Assembly: GCA_039545295.1 (NCBI GenBank)
Contig: BCIK01000005.1
Span: 1,151,142-1,215,141 of the forward strand
From: Udeniomyces pyricola
Lineage: Eukaryota; Basidiomycota; Tremellomycetes; Cystofilobasidiales; Mrakiaceae
Direction: 5' to 3'
Length of the DNA: 64,000 nt
In this document: in pieces, positions 11,974 to 22,841 of the stretch
Layout of the letters: every line of letters begins with the position of its first letter
Position numbering within the stretch: position 1 is the stretch's first letter
Position numbers and translations under genes: made by a program
The notes under the pieces: generated by a model
What the model was told of the DNA's origin: nothing
Seen by the model: the letters and a program-made list of their open reading frames with translations, nothing else
Databases searched by the model: none

Positions 11974-14427
11974 TCAAGCTAGGTCTGCTACGTCTGCATT
12001 CAAGATGAGCAGCGCAAACCATCGAGCTGTCTCAACAAATGCATCCGCCTTGAATGCTTCGTTGACGCTGTGAACTCCGGTCGGAGTGTAGCCATCGGCG
12101 CCAGACTTGTGGTTGTAACGAAAAATTTGACGTGTAAGGTTCCAGTAGTATCGGGTGTCCCTGTCAAGCATCAACGGCGCAATAGGCGTTTCAGTCATCC
12201 CTGTCATGCTTTGTATGCGTACGGTCCGCAAAATCATGTCGGCGACTAATTCCTTCTCATTTTCCCAGAAGTCAGGTCACTCACGTATTGCCTGTGGAGA
12301 AACCTGGAGCGACAATCATCTCGACTTCATCCGCGTCTTTGACGATCCTGGTCTCCCATGCACCTCGGATGGTGCCGACCATGAGCGCCCACGCACCATC
12401 ATCTGGTCCCGTCGGCGTTCTCGGAGCGGGTTCCATACCAGTTCCCCAGGCATCTGAGATGAGCACCAAGCCATCAGTCTGATTCAATGCGGGTGACCAG
12501 ACTGGCTCGATGGAAGGGAACGCTGACAGCGTCATGTTGAGCGAGCGGGCGATGGGCTTCAAGAGAGAAGCAAGGTGGTCTTGAGTGTACAATAACGTTG
12601 AATCGAGCGAGATGCGGTGGTTCACGACGGCGGTTGACTTTTCAGGCTAGGGTAATCATAGTCAGCTCGTGTCCACCATCAAATTCTCGAGTCCGATGGA
12701 TAGACGGTATTTACTAAAGCATTGACTTTCACTCCTCCGCTTACGAGATCGATCGCTGTAGTCGTCCGCAACTGGGCCCTCACAAACTTGCTCTCCTCCA
12801 CGACGAGACGCTCGAGGTGTCGGAGCTTGGCGTTACTTTTGTTTGAGCCGAGGATGAGATCTCTTTTGTGCTTGGACAGCGATTCGGGGGCGTGCGAGGC
12901 CTGGCACTGGAGCAGGGAGTATACGGGGGAGCTACGGGTGAGCACAGGTGGATGGGGATGGCGCTCGATCTCGGCAATCAGAAGTGATAGAAATCCGATG
13001 GACTGCCACGGAGCAAAGCAGATCAGACCAGATCAGTATATGTAAGAGCGGAACATCGATAGACTGCAGCCTGGTCGACCCACTGTATGCTCCGCTACGA
13101 AAAAAAAAAGTTTCAGGACAACAGTCAGTTTTGAGTTGCCCAAGATCGCGACTCTTTTCCTCTCTCTCTTCAAACACACAGGAGGACAGAAGAGATAAGA
13201 ACGTACGAGGCACAGAAGAATGTCCGCCCAAAGTGCGAACCTGGACCTCTGCGTCGAGGTAGCCCTTCTCGGCAACCTGGGATACGAGAATCCAAGGATA
13301 CTGGTCAAACACATCCTCTCCCATGGTACTGTCGAAAGCTCAACTGATACCGGCGACAGTGTCGAGATTTACTTACACCCGGCGTTGCCCACGCTTTACC
13401 ACCCTCCACAGCATAGCCGCCACCCTCGTCTACGATCATGGCCATCGAATCCTCACCCCAACGCTGTAGGATATAATCATTCAAAGCACCTGCTCCCTCA
13501 AGTCCGGCGCTTTCTTCGTCATTCCCAAAGGCCAAGACGATCGATCGTTTTGGTTGGAAGGGCTCAGGAAGAGCAAGCAGGCTTTCGATGGCGGCGAGAA
13601 TTCCAATCAGTCCACTCTTATCGTCGTTCGATCCTCGTCCCCAGACGTATGTGCCGTCATAGTGTCCGGAATAAGGAGGATGAACCCAGTCGGAGAACGT
13701 GGATGGCTCGACAGGGACGACGTCTTTATTTGGACAGATCATCAGCGATGGGTGCCATATCAACGGAGGTTATCTAGCGATAAGCAATTCTACGGACCTT
13801 GGTGAGCAGCCAACATCAGCGGCTTGAGGTCAGGCTTTGATCCAGGCCAGACGAAGAGGAGGGCATATGTGTTGACCTTGGTAAGTTCGAGATGCTCGTG
13901 TACCAATGGGAATGCTTTTTCGAGGTCTGAGGCGACACGAAAGGCACGATCGTGTGAGTGATGACGTCACCCGAGATGCATCAGCCCCTCTATCACCATT
14001 CTAGCGGTTACACTGAGCCGCACATACATTGATGAAACACCGCAAACTTTTCCCACCGGGAATCATGCCCTACCCTTCCCATGACGTCGTAAGACTCGGT
14101 CTCACAGCGAACGGCTCCGCCAAGCCAATCGACGGCTTGTGCCTTGAACTCGGCCGTTGACATTGCGTCGGTGACATCTTGATGAAGGGATGGCAAGAGG
14201 GGCGATGCTTGCGGGCAAAGATGTTCATTGGAGGCGATTGGATGCCTGTCCAAGTCAAAGATAGCTGGAAGGGCTGGGGGGCCGCTCATAGTCGCGAGGG
14301 AAAATGCGGCGCCACAGGCAAAAAGGCAGATGGATTTGAGACGCTTGGTGCTAACGAATCGAGGGTTGGCTGAGGGCTTTCCGTCATGGGTGGTCGGAAG
14401 GGCATGTTTTTCTGTAGAAGCGCGCAT
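11974..14427 (-). CDS. CPS1: vacuolar carboxypeptidase S (M20 peptidase)
   Basis: Zinc-dependent M20-family Gly-X carboxypeptidase, predicted to release amino acids from peptides in the vacuole. The N-terminus has a basic stretch followed by one hydrophobic segment (about residues 30-48, LKSICLFACGAAFSLA), fitting the signal-anchor of yeast Cps1. Metal-site motifs follow: AAHQD, whose Asp codon is split by the intron at about 13728-13800; GRGSNDDKSG near 13650, where the second Asp is expected to bridge two zinc ions; NDEESAG near 13530 with the catalytic Glu pair; and LGGHSSVP near 13225. The C-terminus has the usual DTRYYWNL block (about 12150) and a late His in GVHSVNE. ATG 14427 gives the full membrane anchor, and the stop is TAG at 11974-11976. 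The gene has about eight short introns. It shares a divergent promoter region with topoisomerase II. Confidence 0.9.
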
Positions 14428-14917
14428 TTGGAAGGACTTCGAGATTCAAGGGGGTGGGATAGATGGAAGATGGTCGACTCAAGATCATCATGGATTCATC
14501 AACTGAGCCAATGCGGTCATGCGGTCGGCAAGTCGGCATGTGCTTAACTAATTCCTGGCTTGTCTCATCCTCGGCCATCGCCGTTGATTAATGATTAATT
14601 AAACGCGTAACCCAAGGCGGTGCTGAAAAAGATACGTGGTGGCATGATGATGGGCTGTGCTGAGTCGCGCGCAAGGAGGGATGTTGTTTACTGCACTTGA
14701 CTTTGTCCTCAAAGAACTTGGCGAGCGACCGACGCGACTTGCATTGATTTCCCTTTCGTCCTCCGGCCTCTCTCTTTCAACTCACCCCTCCCTTTCTGCC
14801 ATTGGCCATCAGTCTTTCAGCTTCCAACATCTCATCCACTGCCTCCTCCGTCACCATCTCCTCTGCTCAGCTCAATCACTCTCTGCTTACCCTCCACCGA
14901 CGCGACCGACCATCTAG
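14428..14917. promoter_or_regulatory. divergent promoter region, CPS1 / TOP2
   Basis: This 490-bp gap separates two divergent start codons. It contains an AT-rich stretch (about 14585-14601), an ACGCGT box at 14603-14608, and two more ACGCG cores inside CGACGCGA(C/T) near 14730 and 14900. ACGCG is the core of the MBF cell-cycle element in fungi, and TOP2 is a plausible target. The motif also occurs elsewhere in this GC-rich window, so the assignment is only suggestive. Confidence 0.4.
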
Positions 14918-17900
14918 ATGAGTGACTCGGACGAAGTCTTTGGCTTGTCAGACGAGGACGATGGTTCTGACGGCTACGGCTCAGATCTGCCCTCCAAGAA
15001 AAAGGTGAGCGCGATCCAACATGCCCTCAGTCAGCTTGGACAAGGGAATATTATGCCTTGATTGGGGGGTACTTGGGACGTGTCTACTACTCTGGAGGCC
15101 GACAACAGCGCAGGGGCGGTTCGAAGTGCGTTCGCCTAGACTTTAGAAACTACGCTCCGCCTTGGGTTGTATGCTCATCACAAGGAAATATGCCTGGAGA
15201 AGGATGAACTAGGCGAGGATGACCAGATTCCTGTGTGGTCTTGAACAGCTCACGAACCTAGGGCCAAAGCGGCGCAATTACAATTTGGTCTACCACCATG
15301 TTCTTAGCTTCCTACGTTGTTTTGTGGCCACGCACATGATGCGCAATACCCCTGTTTTGGACGCGATCTCACGCGTGTCTCCTCTTCGTTCCGGACAGGT
15401 CGCTTCCAAAACCAAGGCACCAACCAAACCTAAGGCGGCACCCAAGCCAAAGACTGGATCTGCCACGAAACCCACCAAGGCCAAACCAGCACCAAAGGTC
15501 AAAGCCGCTGCTGACACCGACGGCTCGGATGGCGCCTCGGATGATGATTTCGATGGCAAGAGCGATAGTGCACCCACTCCAGGGGCCAAGGGACTCGGAA
15601 AGAAACTGACTGAAGTGGGAGGCCAGGCGGGAAAGGGCAAGAGTGCGAGTGAGATGTATCAGAAGGTAAGTGACCCTTACGAGTCCAACAGCCGCTTACG
15701 CAACGACATCTTCATTTGCCTCTTCTCCTGGATCCATGACACGGCCAAGCTGATCGGTATCGTGTCAAATTTGGATTGCATTTGAAAGCTCTCGCAAATC
15801 GACCATATCCTCAAACGACCCGATTCGTACATCGGTTCGGTCCAGCATATGACTCAACTCATGTGGGTCTTTGACGCCGAGACTAAGAAGATGGTCAACC
15901 GAAATGTTACATTCGTCCCTGGTTTCTTCAAGATCTTTGACGAGATTCTCGTCAATGCGGCCGATAACAAGGTGAGAGCTACCTCGACAGCGATGTCAGC
16001 TAGAATGCCTTCTGTAGCTGACCCATCAACCCACTAACTCTACACCTTAGATCAACGACCCGAGTATGGACACCTTCAAGGTCACCATCGATCGCGAGAG
16101 CAACACGATTTCGGTCATGAATAACGGTCGAGGAATTCCAATTGAGATGCACGAGAAGGAAGGTATCTATATCCCCGAGCTGATCTTTGGTAACCTGTGA
16201 GTCCTTTCGCTGTTCCAATCACCTCTGTCTGATATAGTGACCATGTCACTCTTGAGCTTATCAGAGCTCTTGCATACTGTACTGATATACCTTACCGTGA
16301 ATGCGATTTTCAGGCTTACATCTTCCAACTACGACGACGACGAGAAGAAGTTGACTGGTGGACGAAACGGATTCGGAGCCAAGCTGACCAACATCTACTC
16401 ACTCGAGTTTAGTAAGTGTTGCATGTTATCTTCCATTTACTGTGCCACGGCAGGTGCATACTCGAGGATTACATTCTGATGCCCTGCCTCCTTTAGCTGT
16501 GGAGACCGCGGACAAGAACTCCGGCAAGAAATACGTCCAGACCTTCTCCAAGAACATGTCTGAAAAGACCAAACCCAAGGTCAGCGCTCAGTCAACGTCC
16601 TTCTTGTGTAGTGCTGCATACCGATACGACCGACATTACTTTTCTATGGATCAACCTAGATTACGGCCAATGCCAAGAAGGAAGAGTACACCAAGATCAC
16701 TTTCAAGCCTGACCTTGTCCGGTTCGGTATGACCGAAATTGATGATGATACAGCGTCGCTTTTAATGAAACGAGTTTACGACATGGCTGGTACTGTGCGT
16801 GGCGTCAAGGTCTGGCTCGACGGACAGCGACTCAAGGTCGACGGTTTCAAGAAGGTAAGTAAACTGGCACATTTGTCACACCCCCCCCCCCTTCCCCTCC
16901 TCCCTTGACTCGACACGTGGGACTGACCTCACTGCCCTGAACTCGGCAGTATGTTGAAATGTACCTCGCATCGGCTGCTGAGGCCGCTTCTGCCGCTGGT
17001 GCCGAGACGCCTAAGACGACGGTCATTTTCGAACAAATCAGCGAGCGATGGGAGGTAGCATTTGCTCTCTCGACTGAACAGCAGTTCCAGCAAGTTTCGT
17101 TCGTCAACTCAATCTCTACCATTAAGGGAGGAACCCACGTCGAGACCGTTGCTGCGCAGCTGTCGGATAAACTGTACGTATGGCATTCTCTGCTTCGCCC
17201 AAACGAGAGTAGCGAAGACGTTGACGATTATGTCCCGTTTCTGTCCACGTCAATCCCGCTTCCTGCTCCAGCATCGAACCGATCAAGAAGAAGAACAAGG
17301 CTGCTCCTGTCAAGCCTCATCAAATCAAAAGTCACATGTGGATCTTTGTCAACTCGCTGATCGAGAACCCGGCGTTCAACTCGCAAACCAAGGAAGAGCT
17401 CAACACGAAAAAGTCTGCTTTTGGAAGCAAGGTTACGCTTAGTGATGACTTTGTGAAAAAGGGTGCGTGAGGAGCGTTGATTTGACACTGGTACAAGCTC
17501 AGAGTTGACTGATTTTGACCTTTCTTTCTGCTCCCAGTTGCCAAATCCGGCATTATCGACAACATTCTTTACTGGGCCAAGGCCAAGCAGGACAAGGACA
17601 TGAAGAAGACGGATGGCGGTAAAAAGGCGAGGTATGCAACTCTCCTCTGTCCGATACCAGTTTACATGCTGCTCTATCTGACCTTGCAACTCATCTGTGA
17701 CGGTTCCTCCAGAATCTCCGGTATCCTCAAGCTCGAAGACGCCAACAATGCCGGCACTAGGAAGGGCAAGGACTGCACACTCATCCTCACCGAGGGAGAC
17801 TCGGCCAAGGCGCTCGCTGTAGCTGGGCTTGACGTCGTTGGACGAGACAATTTTGGTGTCTTCCCTCTGCGAGGAAAGCTGCTTAACGTCCGGGAGGCGA

Positions 17901-20900
17901 CGGGAACCCAGCTCATGAGTAACGTTGAGATTCAGCACATCAAGCAGATCATGGGGCTCAAGTCTGGTACGGTGTACAAGAGTACCGAGGGCCTCCGATA
18001 CGGTCACCTCATGATCATGACCGATCAGGATCAGGATGGATCGCACATCAAGGGTCTTCTCATCAACTTTTTCGATCACTTTTTCCCCTCGCTACTCACC
18101 ATTCCTGGCTTCCTGGTTGAGTTCATCACGCCCATCGTCAAGGTAAGAGACGCGTTGTCCACCGGCTCTGGTAGGCTCCTTGGTACGTGAGTGACTGACA
18201 AGACGCATCGAACTCTTTATCACATGTCTCAGGCTACCAAAGGAAAGGTCATCAAGTCGTTCTACACGCTCCCAGAATATGAAACGTGGAAGGAGGCGAC
18301 AAATGAAGGCAAGGGATGGCACATCAAGTACTTCAAGGTCAGTAATTCAATGTGCCATTGGTTACACATGAGCTCTTGTTCATTTGGCCGTCTGTTTGCT
18401 CATCTTTTGTTGCTTTATACCCTCACAGGGTCTGGGAACGAGTACCTCGGCCGACGCGAAGAAGTATTTCTCCGACATGGCGCGTCATATGCTCGAGTTT
18501 GATACGACGAAGGACGGCGACCGAGACCTTATCGATCTCGCTTTCAATAAGAAGAAGGCCGACGACCGAAAGGAGTGGCTGAGGCAGTTCAAGGTACACT
18601 ATCCTTCTACAAACCACTTTGTTGAACTATATTTCGCATGGCCTGGACGCGCGAGACTGATCAGGTGTTGGGTACTTGGCTCTAAATCTGGTCTTTTAGC
18701 CCGGAACATTCCTCGATCAATCCATCAATCTCATCCCATACGCCGACTTTATCAATAAGGAGCTCATCCTCTTCTCTATGGCCGATAACGTGCGATCGAT
18801 TCCGTCGGTCGTCGATGGTCTCAAGCCTGGTCAGCGAAAGGTTATCTACGGTTGCTACTTGAAGAAGCTCAAAGCCGAGATCAAGGTGGGTCTCTTCCAA
18901 TCCTCCTGTTGCACCTCCCTTTCGCCTTCGCATCGACATTCGATGAGCTAACGAGCTATCCCATGCCGTCCCTATCGCTTTGTTTCCTCATCCCAAGGTT
19001 GCTCAACTTGCCGGATTCGTCTCTGAGAAAACGGCTTACCATCATGGCGAGGCCTCTCTCACAGGAACCATCGTCGGCCTGGCCCAAGACTACGTTGGCT
19101 CAAACAACGTCAATCTGCTCGTGCCTGCGGGACAGTACGGTACTCGACATGAGGTACGTCTACACATGCGTGTATCGTCGGATCCATGCGATGCGTGTTT
19201 CCATACTTACACGCTTGTTCCCCTTGGACGCTCCAGGGAGGTAAAGACCATGCCGCGGCTCGTTATATTTTCACCGACTTGCCTCGGATCAACCGAGCCG
19301 TCTTCCATCCCAATGACGACCCTCTGCTGAACTACCTCCAAGATGACAACGACAAGATCGAGCCTGAGTGGTATGTGCCCGTATTGCCAATGGTGCTCGT
19401 CAACGGAGCGGATGGTATCGGCACGGGTAAGCGTTTTCAGGCATGTTTTTGGTTGTGTCGAGCATGAGACCAAACTGATGAGAAAATACCAACGCTGCTT
19501 ATCTTAAGGTTGGAGTACCTCGATCCCAAACTACAACCCGGAGGACATCATTCGAAACTTGCGACACCTCATGGCGGGCGAAGAGATGGAGCCCATGAGG
19601 CCTTGGTTCCGGGGCTACGGCGTGAGTTGATCAAGATCGGGAAACTCATCTGTCTCAATTGTGTCACATTCCTGAATTTCTCCTTTGCTCTTTTTCATGA
19701 TGCTCTTGGTGACCCCGATCTTCTCGTGCCCATAGGGAGACATCCACCGCACCGCCGACGACAAATTCCAGGTCTCGGGTCGAATCGAGCAGACGGACGA
19801 GTCGACTGTCGAAATTACCGAGTTGCCAATCCGCAAGTGGACGATCGATTACAAAGCTATGCTCGAAGCTTGGGTGACTGCCACCGAGAAAGTTCCTGCC
19901 ATGATTCAGGTTTGTATTTCGTCGTTGTCGTTTGTATTCCCGCCCCTGAAAAGACCACACAAAGAATGCTGGATCGACTGACTTCAAATCGTCGAATTGC
20001 CCTGCACCGACTCCAGGCCTACGATGAGCACCACGTCGGCCAGGAAATCAAGTTTGTCGTTAAGATGAACGCCGCCCAGATGAAGTCTGCCCTCAGCGAG
20101 GGGCTCGAGAAGCGATTCAAGATCACCAGTACCATCAGTACCACCAACATGGTCTGCTTCGATCCGAGCGGCAAGATAAAAAAGTATGCTTCGCCCGAGC
20201 AGATCATCCAGGAGTTCTATCCGCTTCGAGTCGATCACTATGTCAAGCGAAAGGTACGGCCGTTTGCGAGTCATTTCTTGATATGCCCCTTTCCACATCC
20301 ACTAGGTCGGTCGGCTTTGACAACCTTTGCTTACACAACACCGCTTCTCATCTTCTTGCTCCCTCAACGATCCAGGCGTTCCTCACCACTGAGCTCACTG
20401 ATCAGTACGAGAAGCTTTCGAATCAAGCCCGCTTCGTGCACATGATCATCAAGAAGGAGCTCATCGTCTCAAATCGCAAAAAAGCCGTCATCGTCGAGGA
20501 GCTCCGGACGCTCAAGTTCCGACCGTTCCCTAAAGCCAAAGTTGCCCGAGCCGCAGGCGAAGACGAAGAGACTCTCGAAGAAGCTGATGAGGGACTTGCG
20601 AGCGACTACGATTACCTGCTTGGTATGGCCATTTGGAGTCTGACAGAAGAGAAGGTACGCGTGTTCCGCCGAACGACCGTCCTCCTTTGGCCTTTCGCTG
20701 CGAGACAGATCGACAGCATGCTCATTATTCCTCGACGATCAGGTCAACACGCTCCACCGGGCTCGAGACGAGAAGGAGGGCGAACTCAACGAGCTTCTCA
20801 AGCTCAGCCCCACCGACCTCTGGAACGCCGATCTGGACAACTTTTTGGCCGAATGGCAGGTACGTTGACGTCGACTAAGTGTGCACCTTGGAAAAAGAAC

Positions 20901-22541
20901 ACAGAGGTAAAACTTTCCCGTACTTACGGCCATCGATCACCTGTTCCACCCAATTTCATAGCTCGTTCTCGAGCGGGACGACGCCGCCCAAGCTGGTTCC
21001 GCCGCGATGGGCAAAGCAGGCAAGGCCAAAGCATCCGCTGTCAAGGCCATGAGCAAGACCAAGAAGGGCAAGGCCTCTCGCTCAGATGATGATAGTGACG
21101 ATGACTTCATGGCTCCCACCCCGAAGAAGGCCCCCGTGAAGAGGAAGCCTGCCGCTGTCAAGCAGACGAAACTGGAAGACTTGGCCGACGAGGACATCAA
21201 ATCGCCCATCGCTAAAACCAGTCCAGCCAAGAGGAAAGCTCCAGCGAAGAAGCTCAAGAAGGAGGAGAGGTCAGTCTCATAGTCGCGTTTCAATGGGACC
21301 TGTATGGGAACTTACTACTGACATGACATGCGTCATTGTGTGTTGTCTTTTTCGGTACTTAAGCGAGGCGGAGATGTCGAACGACGACATGGACGCGATC
21401 ACTCCTGCTAAGCCGGCCAAAGCTGCTCGGACCACCAAGCCTAAAGTTGCCCCTAAGAGCGAAGATGACGACGACCAAGGTAAGTTTTGGTTGGATTGGT
21501 GTGCATTCTTTCGGCTGTCTCATCGCTGCAATCTCACCCGACGTTCGTCCCGGCCATGATCTAAAAGATGAGCCTATTAAGCCAGCAAAGCGGTCGCTTG
21601 CTATCAAAAAGAAGGTAGTGCCGAAGTCAGAGGATGACGATGAGGATGATGGTTAGTCTTTTTCGGGTTTTTTCTTCCTTTTCTTTTTCACATCGTTGTG
21701 TCCGTCGTTGGCGATTGAACTGATTAGACCCTGATCCCCATTCCGATACTGTGGATGTGTCTTGTGCTTCAGCACCCATCGTGCGGAAAAAGGCCGCACC
21801 CAAGGTTAAGACCAAGATCCCCGAGACGAGCGAAAGCGAAGCCGATGCCATGGCGACCGATGACGACCAGTCTGAGGAAGATGTCAAACCTGCCCGTACG
21901 TTCTATGACGCATCTTTTGTGGAAAGTGCGCTCAAGTCATTAGTCGTCTGATTCGCCGGACTGACGGGCGATTTAACGTTCTCTCAACTGTCCTGTTCCC
22001 TTTTTTCTTTTCTTTTCTCAGCGAAAGCCAAGCCCAAATCTGCTTCGACTACCAAGCTCGCTCCCCTCTTCAACAAAAAACCTGCTGCTTCCGCTGCAGT
22101 GCCAAAGAAGGCTGCTGCGACAAAGAAGAAGAAGCAAGAATCGGAAGACGAGAGTGACTTTGGAGGCGGGCATGCTGACGTGTGAGTCTATTCACACAAT
22201 TTTGGTTTTGGGAGCATCCGCTGAAAGATTTTCGTGCGATGACCTTGTTTTCTGACCTCTCTCTCCGTCGGTGGGTGTTTGCTTTCATTTGTAGCTCGAT
22301 GGACCTCGATGATATGCCGGCTCTTCCACAACGCACGACGTCCAAACGAGCCGCTGCTAAGCCTGTTCCTTCCGCATACGTCAACTTGTAGGTCTTGAGC
22401 AAATTTTGCCCTCATTTCCGTCCAGTCAATCAATCCCACAGTCGAGCTATTCCTCCGATACGACATTCTTAATTCTGATGTTCCCCGTCCGATGGATTGT
22501 TTGTTCAACCCCGCAGAGACTCGGACGAAGACGACGAATAA
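14918..22541 (+). CDS. TOP2: DNA topoisomerase II
   Basis: Type IIA topoisomerase that passes one duplex through another in the nucleus. About 28 exons are evident. The N-terminus is acidic ([15 protein letters not shown]), then a first intron of about 395 nt leads to a Lys/Ala/Pro-rich segment. The ATPase domain follows ([15 protein letters not shown] near 15800, [10 protein letters not shown] near 15950, NNGRGIP near 16125, [10 protein letters not shown] near 16360), then the TOPRIM domain with EGDSAKALA (about 17800) and [13 protein letters not shown] (about 18025). The breakage-reunion domain has [11 protein letters not shown] near 19250, whose Tyr is the expected catalytic residue, and [11 protein letters not shown] spanning an intron at 19427-19507. 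The C-terminal tail is split into small exons rich in KPK and acidic blocks. The last exon is 24 nt and encodes DSDEDDE; it joins after VNL via the donor GTAGGT at about 22387 and ends at TAA 22539-22541. Confidence 0.96.
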
Positions 22542-22841
22542 TTGCTCAGCTGCCTAAATCCATTCGGGTCCCCCCTTCCCTCCCCTCATTCTCTTCTCTT
22601 TCGTTCCATGGCCTGTCTTCTTCTTTTTCTTCACAATGCCTTACGTTCCTCAATGTTTTCTCCATCACTCAGTTGCTTTCCCTCGCTTCTTCTCACTTCG
22701 ACCGTTCCTCACGACACTATTCTAGTCCTTGCTATGCCTATGCCCATGTTCCTCATCTCTCTTCATCCTGTTAATTGTCTTTCCCAATGACGATGTTATC
22801 CCTTGTCAGAAGGTCATATCACAAAAGAGGAAAACATTCAT
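22542..22841. other. convergent intergenic region, TOP2 / TRF4-like
   Basis: These 300 bp separate the stop codons of two convergent genes. The region is pyrimidine-rich on the plus strand and probably holds both 3' UTRs. I see no gene or repeat in it. Confidence 0.6.

Noticed and set aside
17228..18079. Minus-strand open frame of about 283 codons
   Set aside because: It runs antisense across several TOP2 exons and introns, with no known motif. The sense strand is clearly coding.
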